NCBI GenBank assembly: GCA_031279155.1
Contig: JAITJB010000147.1
Location: 1 to 6,187 of the forward strand
DNA from: Deltaproteobacteria bacterium
GTDB lineage: Bacteria; Desulfobacterota; Desulfarculia; Adiutricales; Adiutricaceae
Direction of reading: 5' to 3'
Length of the DNA stretch: 6,187 bases
Shown here: piece after piece, positions 1-5,390 of the stretch
How positions within the stretch are numbered: the first letter of the stretch is position 1
Layout of the letters: every line of letters starts with the position of its first letter
Made by a program: the position numbers and the translations under genes
Notes under the pieces: generated by a model
What the model saw: only the letters and a program-made list of their open reading frames with translations
Told to the model about the DNA's origin: nothing
Databases searched by the model: none

Positions 1-148
1 GGGGAGTTTATATTTCCCGGCCTTTAAATTTTTAGAGGGCGATAATAAGTCATTTGGTTAATATGCCGTAAATATAAGAAAAAATTTTAGCTGACAGTAA
101 AAAACGACTCCAGCCAAAAAAAAGTTAGGCCTAGCCCAAAAAAGTCCC
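1..148. other. AT-rich upstream region without a gene
   Basis: I see no start codon with a ribosome binding site leading into a sustained reading frame on either strand, and no terminator of an upstream gene. The stretch is rich in A-runs and includes an 8-bp palindrome, TAGGCCTA, at 126-133. It most likely serves as upstream spacer to the groES promoter. The A-tracts just before the -35 box could act as an UP-like element, which is inference only. Confidence 0.5.
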
Positions 149-176
149 TTGACATCCCCCGGTAAATGTTTATATT
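149..176 (+). promoter_or_regulatory. Housekeeping promoter of the groES-groEL operon
   Basis: A perfect -35 box TTGACA (149-154) is separated by 16 bp from the -10 box TATATT (171-176), which matches five of six consensus positions. Transcription would start near 183. It is the best sigma-70-type promoter in the window and lies immediately before a CIRCE-like element, the usual arrangement where groESL is controlled by HrcA repression. I found no CCCCAT-type -10 box of the RpoH kind at a suitable distance. Confidence 0.75.
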
Positions 177-185
177 TGTATCGGC

Positions 186-212
186 CTGGCAGACCAGGTG
201 TTAGAGTGCTAG
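186..212 (+). promoter_or_regulatory. Degenerate CIRCE-like operator (putative HrcA site)
   Basis: CIRCE is TTAGCACTC-N9-GAGTGCTAA and binds the heat-shock repressor HrcA. Here the right half GAGTGCTAG (204-212) matches eight of nine positions. At exactly the 9-nt spacing, the left half CTGGCAGAC (186-194) matches five of nine. The element would begin about 3 nt after the predicted transcription start and precedes groES, which is where CIRCE normally sits. The weak left arm makes this a tentative call. No hrcA gene is in the window, so the repressor is assumed. The left part also overlaps a small hairpin, CCTGG-CAGA-CCAGG (185-198). Confidence 0.5.
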
Positions 213-238
213 CCAAGACCGACTTGAGCGGTCTTGGC
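212..238 (+). promoter_or_regulatory. Perfect 9-9-9 inverted repeat in the groES leader
   Basis: The arms GCCAAGACC (212-220) and GGTCTTGGC (230-238) are exact reverse complements around a 9-nt spacer. One more G-C pair extends the RNA stem to 10 bp with a 7-nt loop. The element shares G212 with the CIRCE-like site and has the same 9-9-9 geometry but an unrelated sequence. It could be a second operator, or an RNA hairpin that stabilises or regulates the groESL message. No T-run follows, so it is not an intrinsic terminator. Confidence 0.6.
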
Positions 239-329
239 CAAGGCCCTTTCAGGAATAGGTTCTATCCTTTAATAAGAAATTTAGAACAATTTAGGGTAAT
301 TATTGAGCTTTTATTTTAGTCAAAAAAGC

Positions 330-361
330 TTCACGAAAAATTTTTCGTGAACAGTTTTTTT
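330..361 (+). promoter_or_regulatory. 22-bp palindrome plus T-run before groES (attenuator or operator)
   Basis: TTCACGAAAAA (330-340) is followed directly by its exact reverse complement (341-351). CAG comes next and then seven T residues (355-361). In RNA this gives a 9-bp stem with an AAUU loop. The U-tract is offset by 3 nt and the stem has only three G-C pairs, so it would be a weak terminator or attenuator inside the groESL leader. As DNA, the uninterrupted symmetry also suits a dimeric regulator. The symmetry and T-run are seen directly; the function is inferred. Confidence 0.5.
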
Positions 362-406
362 ATCCCGGCCCAACATTTGGGGCTGTTAATTTCAAAAATC
401 AAAAAA

Positions 407-412
407 AAGGAG
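407..412 (+). promoter_or_regulatory. Ribosome binding site that fixes the groES start
   Basis: AAGGAG lies 6 nt before the ATG at 419. The same frame is open upstream to an ATG at 347, but that codon has no comparable site, and the added residues would not belong to the GroES family. The start at 419 gives the canonical N-terminus MNVRPLSDR. Confidence 0.85.
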
Positions 413-418
413 CTAAAC

Positions 419-706
419 ATGAACGTACGTCCTTTGTCGGATCGCATTCTGGTTAAACGCCTTGAGGAAGAGGAAAAAACCAAGGGTGGCATCATTATAC
501 CCGACACGGCCAAAGAGAAACCCCAACAAGGTAAGGTTGTCAGCGTTGGCGACGGCAAACTCTTAGACAATGGTACCAGGATTAAGCCCGGCGTTACGGT
601 CGGTGAGACGGTGCTTTTCGGAAAATACTCTGGTACCGAGATCAAGCTCGACGGCGAAGAGTACCTGATTTTGCGCGAAGACGACATTTTTGGCGTCATC
701 AGTTAA
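419..706 (+). CDS. groES: Co-chaperonin GroES (Cpn10/Hsp10)
   Basis: GroES forms the seven-membered lid that caps the GroEL ring and encloses the folding chamber in the cytosol. The protein has 95 residues, the normal length. The N-terminal signature around residues 5-14 (PLSDRILVKR) is intact. The mobile loop that docks on GroEL spans about residues 18-34 (EEKTKGGIIIPDTAKEK) and includes the hydrophobic stretch III at 25-27. The glycine-rich roof segment (VGDGK, 43-47) and the C-terminal strand (YLILREDDIFGVI, 82-94) are also present. The start at ATG 419 is set by AAGGAG at 407-412. It is the first gene of the operon with groEL, 129 nt upstream, and is probably transcribed from the promoter at 149-176 under the leader elements described above. 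I see no truncation or odd residue. Confidence 0.97.
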   Translation: MNVRPLSDRILVKRLEEEEKTKGGIIIPDTAKEKPQQGKVVSVGDGKLLDNGTRIKPGVTVGETVLFGKYSGTEIKLDGEEYLILREDDIFGVIS

Positions 707-835
707 CCAGAACGCCTTAGCCCTAGGCCGGGCGGTTGGTTTTAAAATCGCCTAAGAGCCTTGGGGGTACGATTTAAGACCCGGAAACGGGAAAAATTGA
801 TTATAACCATTAAGATTTGAGGAGGATATCCGTTT
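707..835 (+). other. groES-groEL spacer with a small GNRA-type hairpin
   Basis: The 129-nt spacer has no T-run terminator, so co-transcription is expected. CCCG (780-783) and CGGG (788-791) form a 4-bp stem closed by a GAAA tetraloop. Such loops stabilise RNA, but the stem is short and may be chance. The groEL ribosome binding site GAGGAGG (819-825) ends 10 nt before the ATG and is stronger than that of groES. This fits greater need for GroEL subunits, which is inference. Confidence 0.4.
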
Positions 836-2485
836 ATGTCCGCTAAAGAGATCAAATACAGTGTCAAAGCCCGTGAATCCATTATGCGTGGGGTAGACAT
901 TTTGGCCGATGCCGTCAAGGTGACCTTAGGTCCCAAAGGCCGCAACGTTATTTTGGAGAAGACCTTCGGCGCCCCGACCATCACCAAAGATGGCGTGACG
1001 GTGGCCAAAGAAGTCGAGCTTGAAGATAAATTCGAAAACATGGGCGCCCAGATGGTCAAGGAAGTCGCTTCCAAGACTTCCGATCTGGCTGGCGACGGCA
1101 CCACCACGGCCACCGTTTTAGCCCAGGCTATTTACCGCGAGGGCCAGAAGCTGGTAGCCGCTGGCGTTAACCCCATGAGCCTTAAGAGGGGCATTGACTC
1201 TGCCGTTGAGGCCGCTACTGAAGAACTCCGCAAGATGAGCAAGGCCACCAAGGATCAAAAAGAGATCGCCCAGGTCGGCACCATCAGCGCCAATAACGAC
1301 CCCACCATCGGTAACATCATTGCCAAAGCCATGGATGAGGTCGGTAAAGAGGGCGTGATCACGGTTGAAGAGGCCAAGAGCATGGAGACCACCTTAGAAG
1401 TGGTCGAAGGTATGCAGTTTGACCGCGGCTACCTGAGCCCCTATTTTGTGACCGACGCTGAGAAGATGACCGTCCATTTGGATGACGCTTTCTTGCTATT
1501 GGTTGAAAAAAAGATCAGCAACATGAAAGACCTCTTGCCCATCCTCGAGCAGATCGCCAAACAAGGTCGTCCGCTGATGATCGTGGCCGAAGATGTCGAT
1601 GGCGAGGCCTTGGCCACCTTGGTTGTCAACAAGCTGCGCGGCACTCTCCACACCTGCGCCGTCAAAGCCCCTGGCTTCGGCGACCGCCGCAAGGCCATGT
1701 TAGAGGATATCGCTATTCTGACTGGTGGTCGGGTTATCAGCGACGATTTGGGAATCAAGCTCGAGAGCATTACCTTAAGCGACTTAGGTCGGGCCAAGAA
1801 GATCAACGTCGATAAAGACAACACCACCATCGTTGACGGCGCTGGTTCCAAAAGCTCCTTGGAAGGCCGGGTCAAGCAGATTCGCGCCCAGATCGAGGAA
1901 ACCACTTCTGATTACGACCGCGAAAAACTCCAAGAGCGCTTGGCCAAGCTTATCGGCGGCGTGGCTGTCATCAACGTCGGCGCGGCTACCGAAATCGAGA
2001 TGAAAGAGAAGAAAGCCCGCGTCGAAGACGCCTTGCACGCCACTAGGGCGGCTGTTGAAGAGGGCATCGTGCCCGGCGGCGGCGTGGCTCTGGTTCGCTG
2101 CATCGGCGCTTTGGATAAGGTTAAGGCCCAGGGCGAAGCCCTTCAGGGCGTGGCCATCATTCGCCGCGCTCTTGAGGAACCCCTCCGTCAGATCGCCATC
2201 AACGCTGGCCACGAGGGCAGCGTGGTGGTTGAGAAAGTCCGCAATGAAGATTCCAACATCAATTTCGGTTTCAACGCCGAAACTGGTTCTTACGAAGACC
2301 TTATGAACGCTGGCGTCATCGACCCGGCTAAGGTCACTAGGTTTGCCCTTCAGCACGCGGCTTCGGTCTCTTCTCTGCTCTTAACCACTGAGTGCATGAT
2401 CGCTGAGAAGAAAGAGGATAAGCCCCTAGGTCCTCCCATGGGCGGCGGCGCTGGCGGCATGGGCGGTATGGGCGGAATGTATTGA
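836..2485 (+). CDS. groEL: Chaperonin GroEL (Cpn60/Hsp60)
   Basis: GroEL is the ATP-driven double-ring chaperonin that folds non-native cytosolic proteins with GroES. The product has 549 residues, which is full length. The conserved equatorial-domain nucleotide-site elements are present: LGPKGRNV (31-38), Asp52 in KDG, GDGTTT at 86-91 with Asp87, and Asp398 in RVEDALHATR. These numbers coincide with the E. coli protein. The chaperonin signature AAVEEGIVPGGG is at 405-416. The apical domain is continuous (roughly 190-375). The protein ends in the flexible glycine-methionine tail (GGMGGMGGMY), as in many bacterial GroELs. The ATG at 836 has GAGGAGG 10 nt upstream. It follows groES in one operon and ends before the tandem hairpin/terminator at 2508-2576. 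All key residues are intact, so it should be active. Confidence 0.98.
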   Translation: MSAKEIKYSVKARESIMRGVDILADAVKVTLGPKGRNVILEKTFGAPTITKDGVTVAKEVELEDKFENMGAQMVKEVASKTSDLAGDGTTTATVLAQAIYREGQKLVAAGVNPMSLKRGIDSAVEAATEELRKMSKATKDQKEIAQVGTISANNDPTIGNIIAKAMDEVGKEGVITVEEAKSMETTLEVVEGMQFDRGYLSPYFVTDAEKMTVHLDDAFLLLVEKKISNMKDLLPILEQIAKQGRPLMIVAEDVDGEALATLVVNKLRGTLHTCAVKAPGFGDRRKAMLEDIAILTGGRVISDDLGIKLESITLSDLGRAKKINVDKDNTTIVDGAGSKSSLEGRVKQIRAQIEETTSDYDREKLQERLAKLIGGVAVINVGAATEIEMKEKKARVEDALHATRAAVEEGIVPGGGVALVRCIGALDKVKAQGEALQGVAIIRRALEEPLRQIAINAGHEGSVVVEKVRNEDSNINFGFNAETGSYEDLMNAGVIDPAKVTRFALQHAASVSSLLLTTECMIAEKKEDKPLGPPMGGGAGGMGGMGGMY

Positions 2486-2507
2486 TAAAACCGCATGTTC
2501 TCTGATA

Positions 2508-2527
2508 AGCCGGGCCCGCGCCCGGCT
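2508..2527 (+). repeat. GC-rich hairpin directly after groEL
   Basis: AGCCGGGC (2508-2515) and its perfect complement GCCCGGCT (2520-2527) form an 8-bp stem with a 4-nt loop (CCGC). It begins 22 nt after the groEL stop and only 3 nt before the terminator stem. With no T-run of its own, it more likely protects the mRNA 3' end or acts as a pause hairpin with the terminator. Its first arm could pair alternatively with the CGGCT of the terminator's right arm. Confidence 0.6.
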
Positions 2528-2530
2528 CAA

Positions 2531-2576
2531 AGCCGATCGGCCAAGGGTATTACCTTCTGTCCGGTCGGCTTTTTTT
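2531..2576 (+). terminator. Intrinsic terminator of the groES-groEL operon
   Basis: AGCCGATCGG (2531-2540) pairs with CCGGTCGGCT (2561-2570) over 10 bp with one U-G wobble. A run of T (2570-2576) and further T-rich sequence follow. The 20-nt apical part holds a smaller stem, AAGG-GTATTA-CCTT (2543-2556). The segment CGGCCAAGGGTAT (2538-2550) recurs with one change in the terminator at 3856-3903. Confidence 0.88.
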
Positions 2577-2716
2577 ATTTTAAAAAACTGTCAAATATCC
2601 TAAGCTTAGACTACGATCGGGCATTTTTAAGGCTTGAAAACCACAACCATGGCTTGACAACATATAATGCTTGTGTTATTGTTTTCGCATGGTTAAGTCC
2701 GAGTTGGAATTTAAGT

Positions 2717-2736
2717 CCGGCTATGGCCTTAGCCGG
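2717..2736 (+). repeat. 7-bp perfect hairpin in the intergenic region
   Basis: CCGGCTA (2717-2723) and TAGCCGG (2730-2736) form a perfect stem with a 6-nt loop, TGGCCT. The left arm overlaps the second copy of the TTAAGTCCG direct repeat. No T-run follows. It may be part of a small RNA, but its role is unknown. Confidence 0.4.
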
Positions 2737-3059
2737 TTACTTGGCCTTCATCCGTTATTTTCTTGTCAGAACCGGCTACTGGAAGCTTTTTGATTAGTTG
2801 TGGCGATAAAATCCGGTCTTTTTCTGGTCACCTAGGGGACCTTGATAAAAAAACTTGATTCTTCGCTAGGGTAGCTATGATGGCTTAGTCGAGATTTTTC
2901 CTTACGTTTTTTCTTTAAGTATTTTTTGGCTTTGGAGGTAGACATTAGATTCGGTCAAGGTTTGGTGTTGGTGGGCTTTTGATAGTCTTGGAAAATCTAG
3001 TAGCTTGCCTTCAGAATCCCAGGCCTAATGGGCTAGGGTGTTGTTCGTTTTTGGGTCGT

Positions 3060-3088
3060 TTGATGGAAGTTCAGCTTTGAATTATAAT
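3060..3088 (+). promoter_or_regulatory. Candidate promoter for the EVE-like gene
   Basis: TTGATG (3060-3065, four of six matches) stands 17 bp before a perfect TATAAT (3083-3088). This would start transcription near 3095 and leave a leader of about 175 nt before the ATG at 3269. The spacing is ideal, and this is the best candidate in the region upstream of that gene, but it is only a consensus match. Confidence 0.45.
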
Positions 3089-3147
3089 TTTTGGTTTGCT
3101 CTATTGGCTGGTCGGATAACCAGTTAAATCACAGAGTTGAGTTGCCA

Positions 3148-3166
3148 TTGACCTACAGGTGGTCAA
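3148..3166. promoter_or_regulatory. Operator-like dyad TTGACC-N7-GGTCAA
   Basis: The 6-bp arms (3148-3153 and 3161-3166) are exact inverted repeats centred on 7 nt, a geometry common to operators of dimeric repressors. It lies about 100 nt before the EVE-like gene, inside the leader predicted from the promoter at 3060-3088. The first arm could alternatively be a -35 box, but no good -10 follows at 16-18 bp. Confidence 0.35.
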
Positions 3167-3202
3167 ATTCATCAATAAATTCATTATTTTTTCCTGCGGT
3201 TA

Positions 3203-3249
3203 GCCAGACCGGGTCTGGCGGGCTGGTCCGGTAAACGGATTCGGGCCAG
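3203..3249 (+). promoter_or_regulatory. Two tandem hairpins just before the EVE-like gene
   Basis: GCCAGACC (3203-3210) and GGTCTGGC (3212-3219) form a perfect 17-bp palindrome around one G. Four nt later CTGGTCCG (3223-3230) pairs with CGGGCCAG (3242-3249) over 8 bp with one U-G wobble and an 11-nt loop. The second stem ends 3 nt before the ribosome binding site TTGGAG (3253-3258). RNA folding here could therefore influence translation, or the palindrome could be a protein-binding site. Neither hairpin has a T-run. Confidence 0.5.
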
Positions 3250-3268
3250 TTGTTGGAGTACTAATCTT

Positions 3269-3787
3269 ATGAGCATTAGAAATCTTTGGGTCATCCGGCC
3301 CGAACCTAATTTTCAAAACAGGCTTCAAGCCTTTCTCAACCAGGGGATGGTGGCTATTGGCTGGCCAGCCGTAGGCGACTTAGGCGGCGGGTATGACCGG
3401 GGAGCTCTCAGTGAAAAACTGAAAGAAACCTACAGCCATTACCGGGCCGAGCAGAAAAGTGAACTGGCCGTGGCGGCTGGCGTCCTGGACCGTTTTGTCA
3501 ACCAGATCAACGAGGGCGATATCGTTTTGGTGCCTAACGGTGAAAGTATCTACCTGGCTAAGGTGGTTGGCCCTTACGAGTTCCACGAAGAACTCAGTGA
3601 AGACGTGCCCGAGGCCGGTTACCCCCATTGGCACCGGGTTGTCTATCTAAACGGCGGTAAACCTTTCTGCCAGATTAAGGATTTGCCCCTAGGCGTCAGA
3701 AGAAGCGTCGATTGCCGGTTGGCCGTATTCTCCATCCATTCGGCGGCCAAGGCTATGTGGAATTTCCTAGGACCTTTAGCTGACTGA
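3269..3787 (+). CDS. Stand-alone PUA/EVE-like domain protein
   Basis: The 172-residue protein resembles, from memory, the N-terminal domain found in some Mrr-type and related restriction endonucleases. It has an opening strand (NLWVIRPEP, 5-13), then GMVAIGWPAVGDLGG (26-40) and a helical stretch ending in LDRFVNQINEGDIVLVPN (73-90). YLAKVVGPYEF (95-105), an HRVVY strand (122-126) and a closing RRSVDCRLAVFSIH segment (144-157) follow. That order (small beta-barrel with GDIVLV and the xRVVY strand) fits the PUA-like/EVE fold, whose members read modified bases in nucleic acid. No nuclease motif (for example D-E/QxK) follows and the protein simply ends, so only the reader domain is present. No signal peptide or membrane segment is seen, which suggests a cytosolic protein. 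TTGGAG lies 10 nt before the ATG. It appears monocistronic, bounded by the terminator at 3856-3903. Ligand and role are unknown. Confidence 0.75.
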   Translation: MSIRNLWVIRPEPNFQNRLQAFLNQGMVAIGWPAVGDLGGGYDRGALSEKLKETYSHYRAEQKSELAVAAGVLDRFVNQINEGDIVLVPNGESIYLAKVVGPYEFHEELSEDVPEAGYPHWHRVVYLNGGKPFCQIKDLPLGVRRSVDCRLAVFSIHSAAKAMWNFLGPLAD

Positions 3788-3855
3788 TATCTGGCCTTCT
3801 TAGGGTTATTTTTAGATAAAAATAAAGTTTCCATTGGGATCTCGAACCGCGCTAC

Positions 3856-3903
3856 CCGCCGGCGGCTAAGGGTATCATCGCCTTAGCCGCCAGCGGTTTT
3901 TTT
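3856..3903 (+). terminator. Strong intrinsic terminator after the EVE-like gene
   Basis: GGCGGCTAAGG (3861-3871) pairs perfectly with CCTTAGCCGCC (3881-3891) around a 9-nt loop. After one C-A mismatch, CCGC (3856-3859) pairs with GCGG (3893-3896). Seven T residues (3897-3903) follow at once. It isolates the EVE-like gene from the downstream protease gene, which has its own promoter. Confidence 0.9.
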
Positions 3904-3985
3904 AATGGTTTTGAGGCAAACCATGACATAAATGGCTATTATTTCAGGCGTTTGTCTCTTTGGGCTTTTTGATATCTTTAGTTTC

Positions 3986-4014
3986 TTGACCGATCCGGTT
4001 TGGCTTGGTAAAAT
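3986..4014 (+). promoter_or_regulatory. Promoter of the serine protease gene
   Basis: TTGACC (3986-3991, five of six) and TAAAAT (4009-4014, five of six) are separated by the optimal 17 bp. Transcription would start near 4021, giving a leader of about 85 nt to the GTG at 4107. No other operator-like dyad stands out around it. Confidence 0.65.
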
Positions 4015-4106
4015 CTATTCAAAATAAAGTCCTTTTTTAGCCTCAACCGTATATTATTTAATTCTTCTTGTTGACTTCTAAAGGGTCGCAATTAAGGTTT
4101 ATAAAA

Positions 4107-5372
4107 GTGTTATCAAGCAAAAAATCAGGTCAAATTTTGGGCGTCCTCGCTTTGACGTTTGTCTGGCTATTGGTGGTGATGGCCGAACCACTTTGGGCTC
4201 AGCCAGCTAACCCCTTAAATGAAATGACCCAAAAGCGCCGGGAACTGGCCGCTAAAATGGAGGCAGCAACTGTTTGGATTCTCGGCTTAGACGTAGACAA
4301 GGTTAAGATGGGAAGCGGCTTTGTGATCGGCCCAAATCACATTATGACTAACGCCCACGTAGTTCAGGGCTTGTCGGGGCGGGCGACCATTTTTGTCTTA
4401 AATCAGAACCTCCCGGTGACCGAGGCCGAGCTAATAGCCTATGAGCTTGACAAAAGAAACAACGCCCAAAACATGGGGGGAAGTGATTTTGCCCTTTTAC
4501 AGTTTAACCCGCCCAAAAGCGTTAAGCTGCCGGTTCTCAATTTTAACTTGGAAGTTCAGAAAATGGACTTGATCGGGGCTTGGGGTTATCCGGACGCCAT
4601 GGTCCAATTCGATAAGTCGCGCAATAGCCTAGTGGAGGGGGATGGTATTGAGGCGCCGCCGGTGGTTTACACCGAAGGTACGGTTAACACCATCGTTGAA
4701 ACCAATCTCGGAAGAGTTATCATGCACTCGGCTAATGTCACAAGCGGCAACAGCGGCGGACCCTTGGTCAACATCGCCGGCGAAGTGGTGGGTATAAACA
4801 CCTGGCGTTACGCCGATAAGGAGGGGCATGATCTAGCGGTTTTGAATTTGGCCCTATCGGCCCAGGACATATATACTTTTTTGGTCGAAAATGGCGTCCA
4901 GCCTCAGCTGGCCGCTGGCCAGTCCACGGCTTCCTTAAGGGGATCGGATCCAAACCGATCCAATAATAGCCCTGGCCGGAAATCAGTCAAACCCAAGGTC
5001 CCAGAGGAAGACCGAACTAGGTACTTTAACAGTTTTTCGTTGAAAGTGCCTGAAAAATGGCTGGTTTTAGATAGCGACGAGGACAGCGTGGTCTTGGCTT
5101 CTAACGACCAAAAGACGTCTCTGGGCGTCGTTGTCGCCCCCAATAAGGGGCTAGGCGCTTGGTATTGGTCAAAAGTGTACGCCGAGAAATTTGGCAGCGT
5201 TGAGCCCGATGAGTACGGAGAAGATATCTTTGTCATTTTCCCGAAAGATGAAGACGATACCCTGGTCATCGTAGGCGATCTCGATGAAGCGCGCCATATG
5301 GTCATATATCTAAACGGTAATCTAGATGATCCCATGATCGATGTGCTATTAGATAGCATTGAAGGGATATAA
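4107..5372 (+). CDS. Secreted trypsin-like (HtrA/DegP-type) serine protease without PDZ
   Basis: The mature protein should act in the periplasm as an endopeptidase. With GTG 4107 as start (421 residues), residues 1-31 form a signal peptide: KK in the n-region, a hydrophobic core (ILGVLALTFVWLLVV) and likely cleavage after PLWA. The trypsin-like domain spans about 50-265 with GSGFVIG (69-75), the catalytic His84 in TNAHVV, Asp127 in GGSDFALLQF and Ser216 in TSGNSGGPLV. All three are intact. A proline/serine/lysine-rich linker (about 272-303) leads to a C-terminal domain of about 115 residues, starting YFNSFSLKVPEKW. This is not PDZ and looks to me like the PsbP/DcrB-type fold, a weak guess. 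Start choice: an open TTG at 4068 in frame has no ribosome binding site and would give a 44-residue leader. AAGG (4094-4097) lies 9 nt before the GTG. It converges on the M48 gene with an 18-bp gap. I am confident of the protease domain and less so of the start and the C-terminal domain. Confidence 0.85.
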   Translation: MLSSKKSGQILGVLALTFVWLLVVMAEPLWAQPANPLNEMTQKRRELAAKMEAATVWILGLDVDKVKMGSGFVIGPNHIMTNAHVVQGLSGRATIFVLNQNLPVTEAELIAYELDKRNNAQNMGGSDFALLQFNPPKSVKLPVLNFNLEVQKMDLIGAWGYPDAMVQFDKSRNSLVEGDGIEAPPVVYTEGTVNTIVETNLGRVIMHSANVTSGNSGGPLVNIAGEVVGINTWRYADKEGHDLAVLNLALSAQDIYTFLVENGVQPQLAAGQSTASLRGSDPNRSNNSPGRKSVKPKVPEEDRTRYFNSFSLKVPEKWLVLDSDEDSVVLASNDQKTSLGVVVAPNKGLGAWYWSKVYAEKFGSVEPDEYGEDIFVIFPKDEDDTLVIVGDLDEARHMVIYLNGNLDDPMIDVLLDSIEGI

Positions 5373-5390
5373 GCTGGTCCGAGATTTTAA

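Larger units (their letters stand above)
2577..3268. other. Gene-poor intergenic region with scattered hairpins
   Basis: About 690 nt separate the groEL terminator from the next gene. I see no reading frame with a credible start and ribosome binding site. The longest frame (100 codons, 2495-2797) begins upstream of the terminator, runs through it and resembles no family I know. The region has a perfect TTGACA (2654-2659) and a perfect TATAAT (2663-2668), but these are only 3 nt apart and cannot serve one promoter. The direct repeat TTAAGTCCG occurs twice (about 2693 and 2711). From about 2800 to 3130 the plus strand is strongly G/T-rich and C-poor. It may be decayed coding sequence or hold an untranslated RNA, but nothing here proves either. 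Confidence 0.45.

Noticed and set aside
222..229. HAIR element (HspR site) in the groES leader
   Set aside because: CTTGAG is present inside the spacer of the 212-238 repeat, but the partner ACTCAAG at 7-nt spacing is missing.
347..418. N-terminal extension of groES from the ATG at 347
   Set aside because: It overlaps the palindrome, has no ribosome binding site, and adds 24 residues foreign to GroES. AAGGAG before 419 decides the start.
1784..2356. Long antisense frame inside groEL (190 codons)
   Set aside because: It is the complement of well-conserved groEL codons, and its translation matches nothing known.
2654..2682. Promoter from the perfect TTGACA at 2654 with a -10 near 2675-2682
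   Set aside because: At 15-17 bp only poor -10 sequences (GTTATT, TTATTG) are found, and the perfect TATAAT at 2663 is 3 nt from the -35 box, far too close.
2495..2797. A 100-codon open frame after groEL
   Set aside because: It starts before and reads straight through the groEL terminator, has no ribosome binding site and matches no family I recognise.
2959..2975. G-quadruplex made by GG runs
   Set aside because: Four runs of only two G residues could form two tetrads at best, which is weak and common in G/T-rich sequence.
4068..4106. TTG start at 4068 for the serine protease
   Set aside because: No ribosome binding site precedes it and it would lengthen the signal peptide to about 44 residues. 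GTG 4107 with AAGG upstream gives a normal 31-residue signal peptide. It is not excluded.
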